Origin: Poseidonibacter ostreae | GTDB taxonomy: Bacteria > Campylobacterota > Campylobacteria > Campylobacterales > Arcobacteraceae | Length of the DNA stretch: 64,000 bases | Direction: 5' to 3' | Assembly (NCBI RefSeq): GCF_009208055.1 | Contig: NZ_WFKI01000013.1 | Location: 3,476 to 67,475, forward strand | Shown: one piece after another, positions 17,289-25,833 of the stretch | Numbering within the stretch: position 1 is the stretch's first letter | Layout of the letters: every line of letters starts with the position of its first letter | The notes under the pieces: generated by a model | Database searches by the model: none | What the model saw: only the letters and a program-made list of their open reading frames with translations | What the model was told of the DNA's origin: nothing | Made by a program: the position numbers and the translations under genes

Positions 17289-19364
17289 CTAAAAACTTTC
17301 CCACTCATCATTATCTTTTATATTTGATGAAAACTGCTCTTCTTTAGGACTTTGTTTAACAAGAGTTTTTTTCTCTATGACATTTTTAGCTACTATTTTT
17401 TCTTCCTCTATTTTTATCTCTTTATCAGCAGAAGCTTGTGTTATTTTTCTACTTTTTATTGTACTTTTACCTTCAAACTCTTTATCCTCAGTATTTTTAA
17501 CAATATCTGATGCAATTTTTAATGTATTACTTGCAATATCGTTTGTTTGGCTTGCAACTGATGCATTCTCTTGTGTTTGTTTATCTAAAGAGTTTATTGC
17601 ATCATTGATTTGAAGAATTGATGATTGTTGCGTTTTAGAAGATTCTGAAATATCAGATATTAAACTTATTGTTTCATTGATATTATTGTTTAATCCAGAA
17701 TATCCTTTAATCATTTCATCTGATATTTGTTTTCCTTCATTTGCTTTTAAATTAGCATCTTGAACTAAGTCTTTTATCTCTTTAGCAGCTTCAGCAGATC
17801 TACTTGCAAGATTTCTAACCTCTTGTGCAACAACTGCAAAACCTTTTCCAGCTTCACCTGCAGTTGCAGCTTCAACTGCTGCGTTTAATGAAAGAATATT
17901 TGTTTGGAAGGCTATTTGATCAATTACTGTAATTGCATCATTAATAGCAGTAACTTTTTCATTTATCTCATCCATTGCTTGTGTTGTTTTATTTGCTAAG
18001 TTTTCTCCTGTAGTTGCTGAAGATGTAACTAAATTAGATATTTTAGACATTTGAGCAATTTTTTCAGTTGAAGTATTTATATTTCCTGTGATTACTTCTA
18101 AAGCTGCCGCTGTTTCTTCAAGTTTTACAGCAGCTTCATTTGAAGAGCTATTTAGTTTTTCTACATTTGTAAGTAAAATACTAGCAGAGTTATCAAGAGT
18201 TAATCCATTTTCTCTATTTTCTCTTAACATCGTATTTATGGCATCTCTTAGTTTATTGATATCTGTTGTTAAAAGTTCAAAAACACCGCCTTTTTCAATT
18301 CCCTCAATCTCTAGTTTTTTCGTATAATTATAATTTGCATACTCTTCTAATATTAGATTTATATTATATATATGTTGCTTTGTAGCAATAATCATATCAT
18401 TTATTCCATCTTTTAAAATAGTAAGAGTAGGATTATTTGTAGATTCTTCAATATGTTGAGAATACCAACCATGCTTAACTTTATTTATTACAATTGATGC
18501 ATCATCTATTAATTTATTATCTTCTTCAAAATTGTTTTTAATTAGTTCAATATTACTATTTACAATAGTAGCCATTTGTGCAAATTCATCTTTAGATTTT
18601 ATATCTATTAACTCTGTATTAGTTGTTTTTCTATTTAAAAAGTCAAAGAATGAAATTAATCCTAATTTAAATTGTTTTAATGAATTAGAAATATTTTTAG
18701 TTAAAAATAATAAATAAGAGATTATTAAAAACAGTATTACTAATGCTTCAATAAAAATAAAAGTACCTAAAGTATTTAAATCATTATTTAACATAAGAGT
18801 TCTTTTTTCAAGACCTTTATCTTTTGTTTTAATAATTTTTGAAAAAGCTTCTCTAGATAGATTTGCAAGAGGTGTTGCATCTTTTTTATAAGATTGATAT
18901 GTTTTTGCTAAAAGATCAGGAGTTCTTTGTTGATTTGATAGTGCTTTCATTTTGTTATAGCCATCATCAATAAATGCAATTGTTTTTTCTTTTGATTTTG
19001 AAATATTTAAAAGTTTTTCTTTTTCATTTGGAGTACCGATTACTGTAGTTTTTAACTCATCAAAAGCTTTAATAATATTGTTTTTACTTTTTTCTATTTT
19101 AGCAATATTTTTTTCATAAGCATTTCCTAGCATAATATCTCTAGTACATCTACTTATATAGTTTAAATCTTTTCCTATTTCTAATACTAAAATTTTACCT
19201 ACAACTGCTTTTTGTGAATACATATAAAAATCATTTTTTGATTCTTTTATAATATTGTATTTAATAATAGTTGCAATTAAAATTACAATAAAAATAACTA
19301 TTCCAAAAATAGCCATCTTTTTGGCTATAGAAAATTTCTCTATATTATTTTCTTCTCTTGACAT
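17289..19364 (-). CDS. Methyl-accepting chemotaxis protein with C-terminal EWESF tether
   Basis: This 691-residue MCP has a membrane helix at about 17-36, a helical periplasmic domain (about 40-195) and a second helix (about 198-222). The signalling domain has the same IDQIAFQTNILSLNAAVEAA and AGKGFAVVAQEVRNLA tip as the MCP at 13030. It ends in NDEWESF after a charged flexible linker, a likely docking site for adaptation enzymes. The ligand domain differs from that of its neighbour, so the two probably sense different signals through one shared core. AAGGAAG precedes the start. Confidence 0.95.
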   Translation of the reverse strand: MSREENNIEKFSIAKKMAIFGIVIFIVILIATIIKYNIIKESKNDFYMYSQKAVVGKILVLEIGKDLNYISRCTRDIMLGNAYEKNIAKIEKSKNNIIKAFDELKTTVIGTPNEKEKLLNISKSKEKTIAFIDDGYNKMKALSNQQRTPDLLAKTYQSYKKDATPLANLSREAFSKIIKTKDKGLEKRTLMLNNDLNTLGTFIFIEALVILFLIISYLLFLTKNISNSLKQFKLGLISFFDFLNRKTTNTELIDIKSKDEFAQMATIVNSNIELIKNNFEEDNKLIDDASIVINKVKHGWYSQHIEESTNNPTLTILKDGINDMIIATKQHIYNINLILEEYANYNYTKKLEIEGIEKGGVFELLTTDINKLRDAINTMLRENRENGLTLDNSASILLTNVEKLNSSSNEAAVKLEETAAALEVITGNINTSTEKIAQMSKISNLVTSSATTGENLANKTTQAMDEINEKVTAINDAITVIDQIAFQTNILSLNAAVEAATAGEAGKGFAVVAQEVRNLASRSAEAAKEIKDLVQDANLKANEGKQISDEMIKGYSGLNNNINETISLISDISESSKTQQSSILQINDAINSLDKQTQENASVASQTNDIASNTLKIASDIVKNTEDKEFEGKSTIKSRKITQASADKEIKIEEEKIVAKNVIEKKTLVKQSPKEEQFSSNIKDNDEWESF

Positions 19365-19465
19365 CTTTCTTCCTTAAGATAAATATTAAGAATATTTTAT
19401 CTAAAATATTATAAATATTTGTAATAAATAATATTTTTTAAGTATAAGAAAAACTTTTAATTGTA

Positions 19466-19585
19466 TTAATCTTCTTTATTTTTATCTTTATATTTCTTTT
19501 CTAATTTAGAAGTGAAGTACGCTAGCATTATTACAACTATTGTAACAATACTAAAACCTATTAGTTCAGAGATTAAATCATTCAT
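19466..19585 (-). CDS. 39-residue single-pass membrane protein
   Basis: The frame encodes MNDLISELIGFSIVTIVVIM followed by LAYFTSKLEKKYKDKNKED: one hydrophobic helix (about 8-25) and a strongly charged tail. Its ATG directly follows the TAA of the lipoprotein gene (TTTTAAATGAAT), so translation is very likely coupled. No family is recognised. Small proteins of this form often act as accessory subunits or regulators of membrane complexes. Confidence 0.6.
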   Translation of the reverse strand: MNDLISELIGFSIVTIVVIMLAYFTSKLEKKYKDKNKED

Positions 19586-19777
19586 TTAAAACGGTATCAC
19601 TGCATCTATAACATCACCAGTGCCAGAAATTGTATCTCCAACTATATCAGGTGTTACTGTATTTACAACTGCACCTGCAACTTTAAAAGGTGCTGATACT
19701 ACAGTGCCTACTATACATCCTTGCATAGTTACTACTATAAAAGAGATAAATAATATTTGTAATAGTTTATTTTTCAT
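19586..19777 (-). CDS. Small lipoprotein with Gly/Val-rich tail
   Basis: A 63-residue protein with a lipoprotein signal: basic start MKNKLL, hydrophobic helix, and MQGC with the acylated cysteine at residue 21. The mature part, with repeated Val, Gly, Ala, Asp and Thr (VSAPFKVAGAVVNTV...ISGTGDVIDAVIPF), resembles short uncharacterised lipoproteins with APF(K/R)V and DAID-like patterns. It is divergent from the imelysin operon and shares the intergenic region carrying Fur-box-like sites. It is probably co-translated with the 39-residue membrane protein. Confidence 0.72.
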   Translation of the reverse strand: MKNKLLQILFISFIVVTMQGCIVGTVVSAPFKVAGAVVNTVTPDIVGDTISGTGDVIDAVIPF

Positions 19778-19798
19778 TTGTAACCTTATATTTTCGTA

Positions 19799-19804
19799 AG
19801 TATA
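19799..19804 (-). promoter_or_regulatory. Candidate -10 element for the small lipoprotein gene
   Basis: Minus strand TTTTTTGATATACT gives a -10 TATACT with an upstream T-run. It lies 22 bases before the start at 19777, which has AAGG as ribosome-binding site. Confidence 0.4.
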
Positions 19805-19843
19805 TCAAAAAATTATAAATAATGGTTTTGCTAAGTTTATAAT

Positions 19844-19862
19844 ATAAATGATAACCATTATT
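19844..19862. promoter_or_regulatory. Fur-box-like site 1
   Basis: ATAAATGATAACCATTATT matches the E. coli-type Fur consensus (GATAATGATAATCATTATC) at 14 of 19 positions, including 13 of the last 15. It sits between the divergent lipoprotein and imelysin genes and could act on both. Confidence 0.6.
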
Positions 19863-19909
19863 AGTATTAAGTAGTACTTAAGAAAAATATTACTAGAATG
19901 TCACAAATC

Positions 19910-19928
19910 ATTTATGATAATAATTATT
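19910..19928. promoter_or_regulatory. Fur-box-like site 2, overlapping the probable imelysin promoter
   Basis: ATTTATGATAATAATTATT matches the last 15 positions of the Fur consensus at 13. It contains GATAAT, a plausible -10 for the imelysin gene, which starts at 19945. Bound Fur would block polymerase here. Confidence 0.58.
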
Positions 19929-19944
19929 AGTACAGGAAACTAAA

Positions 19945-21288
19945 ATGTTAAATTTAAAATTAATCACAGTATCAGTTGGATTAGCTGCTGCTTTATCTTT
20001 TTCAGGTTGTGTTACAAATCTTGAAAATATGGAAACTACAAAAAAAATGGAAATGACTAAAACATCTCCACTTTTAGCTGGATATGCAAAAATTGCACAA
20101 GCAAATTATACAGATGCATTAAATGGGGCAAAAGCATTACAAATGGCAATTGAAGAATTTTCTTCAACACCTAATGAAAAAACTTTTTCAAATGCAAAAA
20201 TTGCTTGGTTAAATTCAAGAGAATCTTATGGTCAAACAGAAATCTTTAGACTTGCAAATGGTCCTATTGATGCAGAAGAAGGTTGGGTTGCAGATATTTA
20301 TGGTTCACTTGAGGGACAACTTAATGCATGGCCTTTAGATGAGAATATGATTGATTATACAATTGATGCGAATGGAAAAAGAACATCTGGAAATATTATT
20401 GATACCGTTGGTTCTTTTAATCCAGGTGGTGAAGATGCAAGTGCTGTAAACGTTTCAAATATTACAGTTGATGCAATTACAGCGTTAAATGAAAATGGTG
20501 GAGATGCAAATGTTGCTACTGGTTATCATGCTATTGAGTTCTTATTATGGGGACAAGATCAAGATTACTCTAACTTTGTAAAAGACTCTATTACAAATGG
20601 TGCAAAAACTGCAGGACAAAGACCATTAAGTGATTATGTCAGCGATTCAAATGCTCCTAGAAGAATTGCATTTTTAAAAGCAGCATCAGCAAAAATTGTA
20701 TCTGATTTACAAACAGTTGCTAGTGCTTGGAGTGAAAATGGTTTATATAAAAATGCATTCTTAGGAAAACTAAGTGGTGATGATGCTTCAAAAAATATTA
20801 GCTCAAGTGATGCTTTAAAACAAGTAATTGCAGGAATGGGTGTATTTATGAAGTCTGAACTTGCAAATGAAAGAATTGCAGTTGCAGTTTTAACGCCAAG
20901 TGAAGAAGATGAGCATTCTTGTTTCTCTGATAATACACATAGAGATATTACAACTAATTACTTAGGTTTTAGAAATGTATTAACTTCTACATATAAAAAT
21001 GAATCATACGGTAAATCTATGTTAGATGCATTACCTATGGAAGATCAAAAAAGAATCATTTCTTTAATGAAATCTATTGAAACAAAAATTGCAAGTGTAA
21101 ATAAAGTTGCAATGACTAGTGCTCACTTTGATTACCAAATTCAAGCTGATAATCCTCAATCAAAAGTTATTGTAAAACTTAAAAATGAGATGAGAAAACT
21201 AGGTGATGAAATGGTAAATGTAGCAAATGCAAATGGAATTTCTTTAACACAAGAAGATGTAACAGACGCTGATGAAACAAAAATCTAG
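19945..21288 (+). CDS. Imelysin-family iron-regulated lipoprotein
   Basis: A 447-residue exported lipoprotein. The signal peptide ends in FSGC with the acylated Cys at about residue 22. The imelysin signature GxHxxE is present as G193-YH-AIE198 in GYHAIEFLLWGQDQD. Members of this family (IrpA/ICMP, Peptidase_M75 fold) sit in the periplasm or on the outer membrane of iron-starved bacteria and are thought to take part in iron uptake; protease activity has not been shown for most. Two Fur-box-like sites precede the gene. It has AGGAAA as ribosome-binding site and is the first gene of a five-gene run. The next gene overlaps its end by 17 bases. Confidence 0.93.
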   Translation: MLNLKLITVSVGLAAALSFSGCVTNLENMETTKKMEMTKTSPLLAGYAKIAQANYTDALNGAKALQMAIEEFSSTPNEKTFSNAKIAWLNSRESYGQTEIFRLANGPIDAEEGWVADIYGSLEGQLNAWPLDENMIDYTIDANGKRTSGNIIDTVGSFNPGGEDASAVNVSNITVDAITALNENGGDANVATGYHAIEFLLWGQDQDYSNFVKDSITNGAKTAGQRPLSDYVSDSNAPRRIAFLKAASAKIVSDLQTVASAWSENGLYKNAFLGKLSGDDASKNISSSDALKQVIAGMGVFMKSELANERIAVAVLTPSEEDEHSCFSDNTHRDITTNYLGFRNVLTSTYKNESYGKSMLDALPMEDQKRIISLMKSIETKIASVNKVAMTSAHFDYQIQADNPQSKVIVKLKNEMRKLGDEMVNVANANGISLTQEDVTDADETKI

Positions 21289-22651
21289 CTTGTCCTTTAG
21301 CACTATTTTAAATAAGAGCCTTGTAGCAATTTTTGCTATAGGGCTTTTTGTCGTTAATGGCTCTAGCTCAAATATTTCAAATATAAAAGATAAGTCACTT
21401 CTTTTAAAACCTATAGAAAATTTAAATGATGAACAATATGATAAGTTTATTCTTGGAAGAAGTTTCTTTGTAATTCCTTGGGTTGAAGCGCCAAGTGCAA
21501 CAACAGCAAGAGATGGTTTAGGACCTTTATTTAATGCAAATACATGTGTATCTTGTCATCCCGCAAATGGAAGAGGAAGTGTATATAATAAAAATATGCA
21601 ATTTTCAAGAAGTTTAATAGCAAAATTATCTATTCCTTCAACTAATTCAAAAGAGCATCAAGAAATACTAAAAACAAGCCCTTTAATAATAGAACCAGTT
21701 TACGGTGGACAAGTAGCGATAAATGGAATTCATGGTGTTAATTACGAGGCAAAACCTGATATTAAATATGAAGAGATAAAAGTAAAGTTTCCAGATGGTG
21801 AAGTTGCTACACTTTTAAAACCTAGTTATGGATTAAAAGAATTACAGTATGGAGAACTTCATAAAGATACAATTTTGACTTTTAGAATAGCTCCTAGTTT
21901 AAATGGCTTAGGATATATAGAAGATATATCAAATGAAGATATATTGAAAAATGTTGATGAGTTTGATAAAGACAATGATGGTATTTCAGGACGTGCAAAC
22001 TTTGTTTATTCTCCAAAAGATAAACAAATAAAACTAGGACGTTATAGCTGGAAAGCTAGTACTTCTTCTATAAAGCATCAAAGTGCTGATGCTGCTTTTA
22101 ATGATATGGGCTTAACAACTTCACTTTTTAGTAAAGATAATTGTACAAAAAATCAAAAGGCTTGTAATGATGCTGATAAACCAAGAGATTTAATAGACCT
22201 TACAGATGAAAGATTAGATGCTATTAGTTTTTATATAAAAAATAGAAAAACATATAGTGCTAAAAAAACAAAAGCATATAAAGAGGGCTTAGAGATATTT
22301 AAATCAATCTCTTGTGCTAAATGTCATATTGACTCTTTTACAACAAAATCAGGAATTAAAATATCACCATTTACTGATATGTTACTTCATGATATGGGTG
22401 AGGCCTTAGCTGATGGAAGAAGTGAATTTAAAGCAAATGGTAATGAATGGAGAACCGCACCTTTATGGGGATTAGCTCTTCATGAAAAGATAAATAAGAA
22501 AGCTGCAAGACTTTTACATGACGGACGTGCAAGAACTTTCCAAGAAGCAATTCTTTGGCATGGTGGAGAAGCAAATGATGCAAAAGAAAAATATATGAAT
22601 CTTGATAAGAAATCAAGAGAAAAATTAATTAAATTTTTAAATGAGGTATAA
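21272..22651 (+). CDS. Di-heme oxidoreductase (DUF1111, putative thiol oxidase)
   Basis: This 459-residue protein has an N-terminal signal/anchor helix (about 15-30) and two c-type heme sites: CVSCH (92-96) and CAKCH (348-352). Between them are features of the di-heme oxidoreductase family, including LGPLFNANTCVSCHPANGRG, a Gly-rich tract before DKDNDGISGRANFV, and TAPLWGLALHEK. These proteins almost always travel with imelysins and are thought to change the redox state of iron or of thiols in the periplasm. That role is inferred from family and context. The ATG lies inside the end of the imelysin gene, so translation is coupled. Confidence 0.9.
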   Translation: MKQKSSLSFSTILNKSLVAIFAIGLFVVNGSSSNISNIKDKSLLLKPIENLNDEQYDKFILGRSFFVIPWVEAPSATTARDGLGPLFNANTCVSCHPANGRGSVYNKNMQFSRSLIAKLSIPSTNSKEHQEILKTSPLIIEPVYGGQVAINGIHGVNYEAKPDIKYEEIKVKFPDGEVATLLKPSYGLKELQYGELHKDTILTFRIAPSLNGLGYIEDISNEDILKNVDEFDKDNDGISGRANFVYSPKDKQIKLGRYSWKASTSSIKHQSADAAFNDMGLTTSLFSKDNCTKNQKACNDADKPRDLIDLTDERLDAISFYIKNRKTYSAKKTKAYKEGLEIFKSISCAKCHIDSFTTKSGIKISPFTDMLLHDMGEALADGRSEFKANGNEWRTAPLWGLALHEKINKKAARLLHDGRARTFQEAILWHGGEANDAKEKYMNLDKKSREKLIKFLNEV

Positions 22652-22654
22652 GAA

Positions 22655-23659
22655 ATGAAGGTAATTAAAAATCTACTAATAGTAGGAATATTATGTATAA
22701 CAACTACATTTGCAAATGTAAACGATGCAAAAGATGAGAAAAAAAACAAAGAGATATTAGATACTTTATATGAAAAAGTGATTATTACTGATGTCAAAAG
22801 AGCAATAAAAGATATAAAGAGTTTAAAAGAAGCAGTTGTAAAAAATGATGAAAGAAAATCAAAAGAAGAGTTTTCAAAACTTGTAAATTCATGGAAGAGT
22901 ATAGAAACATTTTATATTTTAGGAGATATAAATGAAGACTTTATAGATACTCCACGATACATAGATATTTTTCATAATGGAAATGAAGATATAACAGAAC
23001 AACTAGATCGTGCTATTAAAAGTAAAGATGAGATAAGAGTAGTATTATTTAAAAACTCATTAAAATCTATTAATGCCTTAGAATATATGTTGTTTTCAAA
23101 AGATATTAAAAATATAAGAGAAAATAAAATCACAATTACAATTTTAGACAGAATTACAAGTCATTTAAATGATATAAAAGATGAGTATATTTTACAAAAA
23201 GATAAGTTTCTAGGTGATTTAAAAAAAGCAAATGCAGTTACCATTAATGCAATCATTCAAAATACTTATAAGTTAAAAGAGTGGAGAGTAGGTGATGTTG
23301 CTGGGTTTACTAAAAAATATGAAGATGATCCTGATAATAAAAGAGCTGAGTATTTCTTAAGTAAGAACTCTTCAAATGCAATTGAAGCTGTTTTAAATAC
23401 ATATAAAAATATTTTAGATAATGAAGAGTTTACAGATTATGGTGATTATCTAATAAGGCTAACTGATGGAAAAGAAATGAAAAGATTAAGAGAGTCTTTA
23501 AATAAATCCTTAGAATTAGTTAAGCAAATAAAAAATGATGATTTTTCAAATACAAAAGAGTTATATGAAAATATAAATACAATCCATGTAGTACTTTTTG
23601 TAGAGATGTTAGAAGAGCTGTCAATTAATGCAAAAATTTTAGATGCAGATGGTGACTAA
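22655..23659 (+). CDS. Second imelysin-like protein
   Basis: A 334-residue exported protein (signal peptide about 1-20, ending TTTFA). The helical pattern fits the imelysin fold (VVKNDERKSKEEFSKLVNSW, FYILGDIN, NALEYMLF), but the GxHxxE motif is degenerate: the equivalent place reads KSINALEYMLF. Pairs of imelysins around a di-heme oxidoreductase are a known arrangement. This copy may have lost metal binding or act as a partner subunit. It starts three bases after the preceding stop. Confidence 0.8.
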   Translation: MKVIKNLLIVGILCITTTFANVNDAKDEKKNKEILDTLYEKVIITDVKRAIKDIKSLKEAVVKNDERKSKEEFSKLVNSWKSIETFYILGDINEDFIDTPRYIDIFHNGNEDITEQLDRAIKSKDEIRVVLFKNSLKSINALEYMLFSKDIKNIRENKITITILDRITSHLNDIKDEYILQKDKFLGDLKKANAVTINAIIQNTYKLKEWRVGDVAGFTKKYEDDPDNKRAEYFLSKNSSNAIEAVLNTYKNILDNEEFTDYGDYLIRLTDGKEMKRLRESLNKSLELVKQIKNDDFSNTKELYENINTIHVVLFVEMLEELSINAKILDADGD

Positions 23660-23661
23660 AA

Positions 23662-24576
23662 TTGGATAGTTACTTCTATACTTTTTTAGAAGAGTATTTA
23701 ATAAACCCAGATAAAAGAACTTACTGGGTTTATATACTTTCATCAATTGCTATTGCAATAATTTATCTATACTTTAATAAAAAGCAAAGTAGAGTGATTT
23801 TTAGCTCAAAACTTTGGCTTCACTCAAGTGCAAAATTAGATTATTCTTATTTTATACTTTCGTATTTTATAAAAGTTATGATGATTATTCCAATAGTAAT
23901 TAGTGCAAAATCTATTGCATTTTTCATAAATAAAAATCTTTATTATGAGTTTGGTTTTAATCAGATTCAAAATTTTTCTTATGAAAATACACTTGTACTA
24001 TATACTATTACACTGTTTATTGTAAGTGACTTTACAAGATATTGGCTACACAGACTTTTACATACTATTCCATTTTTATGGGAGTTTCATAAAGTTCATC
24101 ATAGTGCTAAAGTTTTAAATCCTTTGACTTTTTATAGAGTTCATCCTGTTGAAAATATTCTTTTTGGATTTAGATATTCAATTTCTATTGGTTTTGTAAC
24201 TGGAATATTTATTTACTTCTTTGGCTCAAAAATTGGACTTGTTGAGGTATTCGGGGCTAATATCTTTATTTTTGTTTTTTCACTTTTGGGTTCTAATTTA
24301 AGACATTCACATATTCCATTAGCTTATTTTAAAGCTTTAGAAAAATGGTTTATTTCACCAAAGCAACATCAAATTCATCATAGTAAAAAGTATTTTAATA
24401 AAAACTATGGAGGATATTTAAGCGTATGGGATAGAATTTTTGGAACTTTAAAACTCTCAAATGAAGTAAAAGTTCTAAAGTTTGGACTTCGAAATGAACA
24501 AATGAAAAACTATACAACACTTACAAATCTACTGATTTATCCATTTAAAAAAATTATAACAAGGAAGAAAAACTAA
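23662..24576 (+). CDS. Fatty acid hydroxylase / sterol desaturase family membrane protein
   Basis: This 304-residue protein has four to six hydrophobic segments and the histidine boxes of the FA_hydroxylase superfamily: HRLLH (130-134), HKVHHS and, later, HQIHHS. These hold a di-iron centre that hydroxylates or desaturates lipids using oxygen. The start is TTG 23662, just after the upstream stop. Its place inside a Fur-type imelysin operon is unusual. The enzyme may be here because it needs iron, or it may modify a membrane lipid under iron stress; the sequence does not decide. The substrate is unknown. Confidence 0.88.
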   Translation: MDSYFYTFLEEYLINPDKRTYWVYILSSIAIAIIYLYFNKKQSRVIFSSKLWLHSSAKLDYSYFILSYFIKVMMIIPIVISAKSIAFFINKNLYYEFGFNQIQNFSYENTLVLYTITLFIVSDFTRYWLHRLLHTIPFLWEFHKVHHSAKVLNPLTFYRVHPVENILFGFRYSISIGFVTGIFIYFFGSKIGLVEVFGANIFIFVFSLLGSNLRHSHIPLAYFKALEKWFISPKQHQIHHSKKYFNKNYGGYLSVWDRIFGTLKLSNEVKVLKFGLRNEQMKNYTTLTNLLIYPFKKIITRKKN

Positions 24577-24577
24577 A

Positions 24578-25735
24578 ATGAAACATATAAATACTTTTGC
24601 CTTAATCACAAGTGCAATTCTTTTAGGTGCTTGTACAAATACAACACTTAGCAAAGCACAAATGGAAGAACAAACAAAAAATAAAGAAGTATTAGGAAAG
24701 GTCTTGTTTTTTGATAAAAACTTATCTAAAAATAGAACACAATCTTGTGCAACTTGTCATAATCCAGAAGCTGGATTCGTAGATGATAGAGATAATGGAA
24801 TTAAAGCTATGGCATCTCTTGGTGATGATGGACACTCTCTTGGAGATAGACAAGCACCAAGTGCTGCTTATGCTATGTTTAGTCCTGAATTTTATTATGA
24901 TAAAAAGAAAAAGAAGTACATAGGTGGACAATTTTGGGATGGAAGAGAAACTAATCTTGCAACACAAGCAGGAGGACCTCCCACTAATCCAATTGAAATG
25001 GGAATGGCATCAAAAGAGACTACAGTTGAAAGATTAAAAGAAAATTCATATTATGTAAGTGCTTTTAAAAGTATTTATGGTGAAGATATTTTCTTAACAA
25101 CAGCAAAAGCATATAGTGCTATGACTGATTCAATTGCAAAGTTTGAGATGACAAAAGAGTTTGCTCCTTTTGATTCTAAATATGATAGATTCTTAAAAGG
25201 TGAGTATGATTTAACTCCTTTAGAAGATTTAGGAAGAACACTTTTCTTCTCAAACAATAACAACTCTTGTGCAACTTGTCATGTTTTAAAAGGTGAAGAT
25301 AAACTAGGTGAGACATTTACAAATTATGAATATCATAATATTGGAACACCAATAAATCATGAACTTCGAGCAAAAAATGGTGTAAAAGAAATAGATGGAG
25401 GACTTTTAAATAATCCAGCTGTTAATGATGAAAATCAAAAAGGAAAGTATAAAGTTCCGACACTTAGAAATGTAGCCGTAACTGCTCCATATATGCATAA
25501 TGGTGTATTTAAAGAGTTAAAAACAGTTGTAGAGTTTTATGATAAATATAACAATAAAGAAAGAACCTTAAATCCCGAAACAAATAAAGCTTGGGATGAG
25601 CCTGAAGTTAAAGAAACTATATCTTTAGATGAATTAAAAGCTAAAAAACAAAATGATAGAAAAGTTGATTCTTTAGTTGCTTTTATGAAGTTATTAACAG
25701 ATAAAAGATATGAACATCTTTTAGAAGATAAATAG
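24578..25735 (+). CDS. Di-heme cytochrome c peroxidase (MauG/CcpA family) lipoprotein
   Basis: The protein has 385 residues. The signal peptide ends in LLGAC, so it is probably a lipoprotein anchored in the membrane. Two heme c sites are present: CATCH (57-61) near the N-terminus and CATCH (231-235) mid-protein. The patterns GQFWDGRE, NPIEMGM, and YKVPTLRNVAVTAPYMHNGVF are typical of bacterial di-heme peroxidases and MauG-like enzymes. It would reduce hydrogen peroxide or oxidise a partner in the periplasm. It is the last gene of the imelysin run and is followed by a strong terminator. Confidence 0.93.
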   Translation: MKHINTFALITSAILLGACTNTTLSKAQMEEQTKNKEVLGKVLFFDKNLSKNRTQSCATCHNPEAGFVDDRDNGIKAMASLGDDGHSLGDRQAPSAAYAMFSPEFYYDKKKKKYIGGQFWDGRETNLATQAGGPPTNPIEMGMASKETTVERLKENSYYVSAFKSIYGEDIFLTTAKAYSAMTDSIAKFEMTKEFAPFDSKYDRFLKGEYDLTPLEDLGRTLFFSNNNNSCATCHVLKGEDKLGETFTNYEYHNIGTPINHELRAKNGVKEIDGGLLNNPAVNDENQKGKYKVPTLRNVAVTAPYMHNGVFKELKTVVEFYDKYNNKERTLNPETNKAWDEPEVKETISLDELKAKKQNDRKVDSLVAFMKLLTDKRYEHLLEDK

Positions 25736-25751
25736 TAAAAAAAGTATTTAT

Positions 25752-25787
25752 AAAAAAAGGGGGAAAGTTTAAACTTTCCCCCTTTTT
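25752..25787. terminator. Strong bidirectional terminator
   Basis: AAAAAGGGGGAAAGTTT and AAACTTTCCCCCTTTTT form a perfect palindrome centred at 25770/25771, with A and T runs at its ends. It separates the peroxidase gene from the convergent porin gene. Confidence 0.9.
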
Positions 25788-25833
25788 ACTGAAATATTTA
25801 GATTCGAAATTTAGATATTAATTTAATCTCCAA

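Noticed and set aside
17377..18717. Several + strand reading frames inside the MCP at 17289
   Set aside because: They mirror the conserved MCP codons on the opposite strand and have no start signals.
22480..22797. 105-codon minus-strand reading frame across the end of the DHOR gene
   Set aside because: It is the shadow of two well-supported genes on the other strand.
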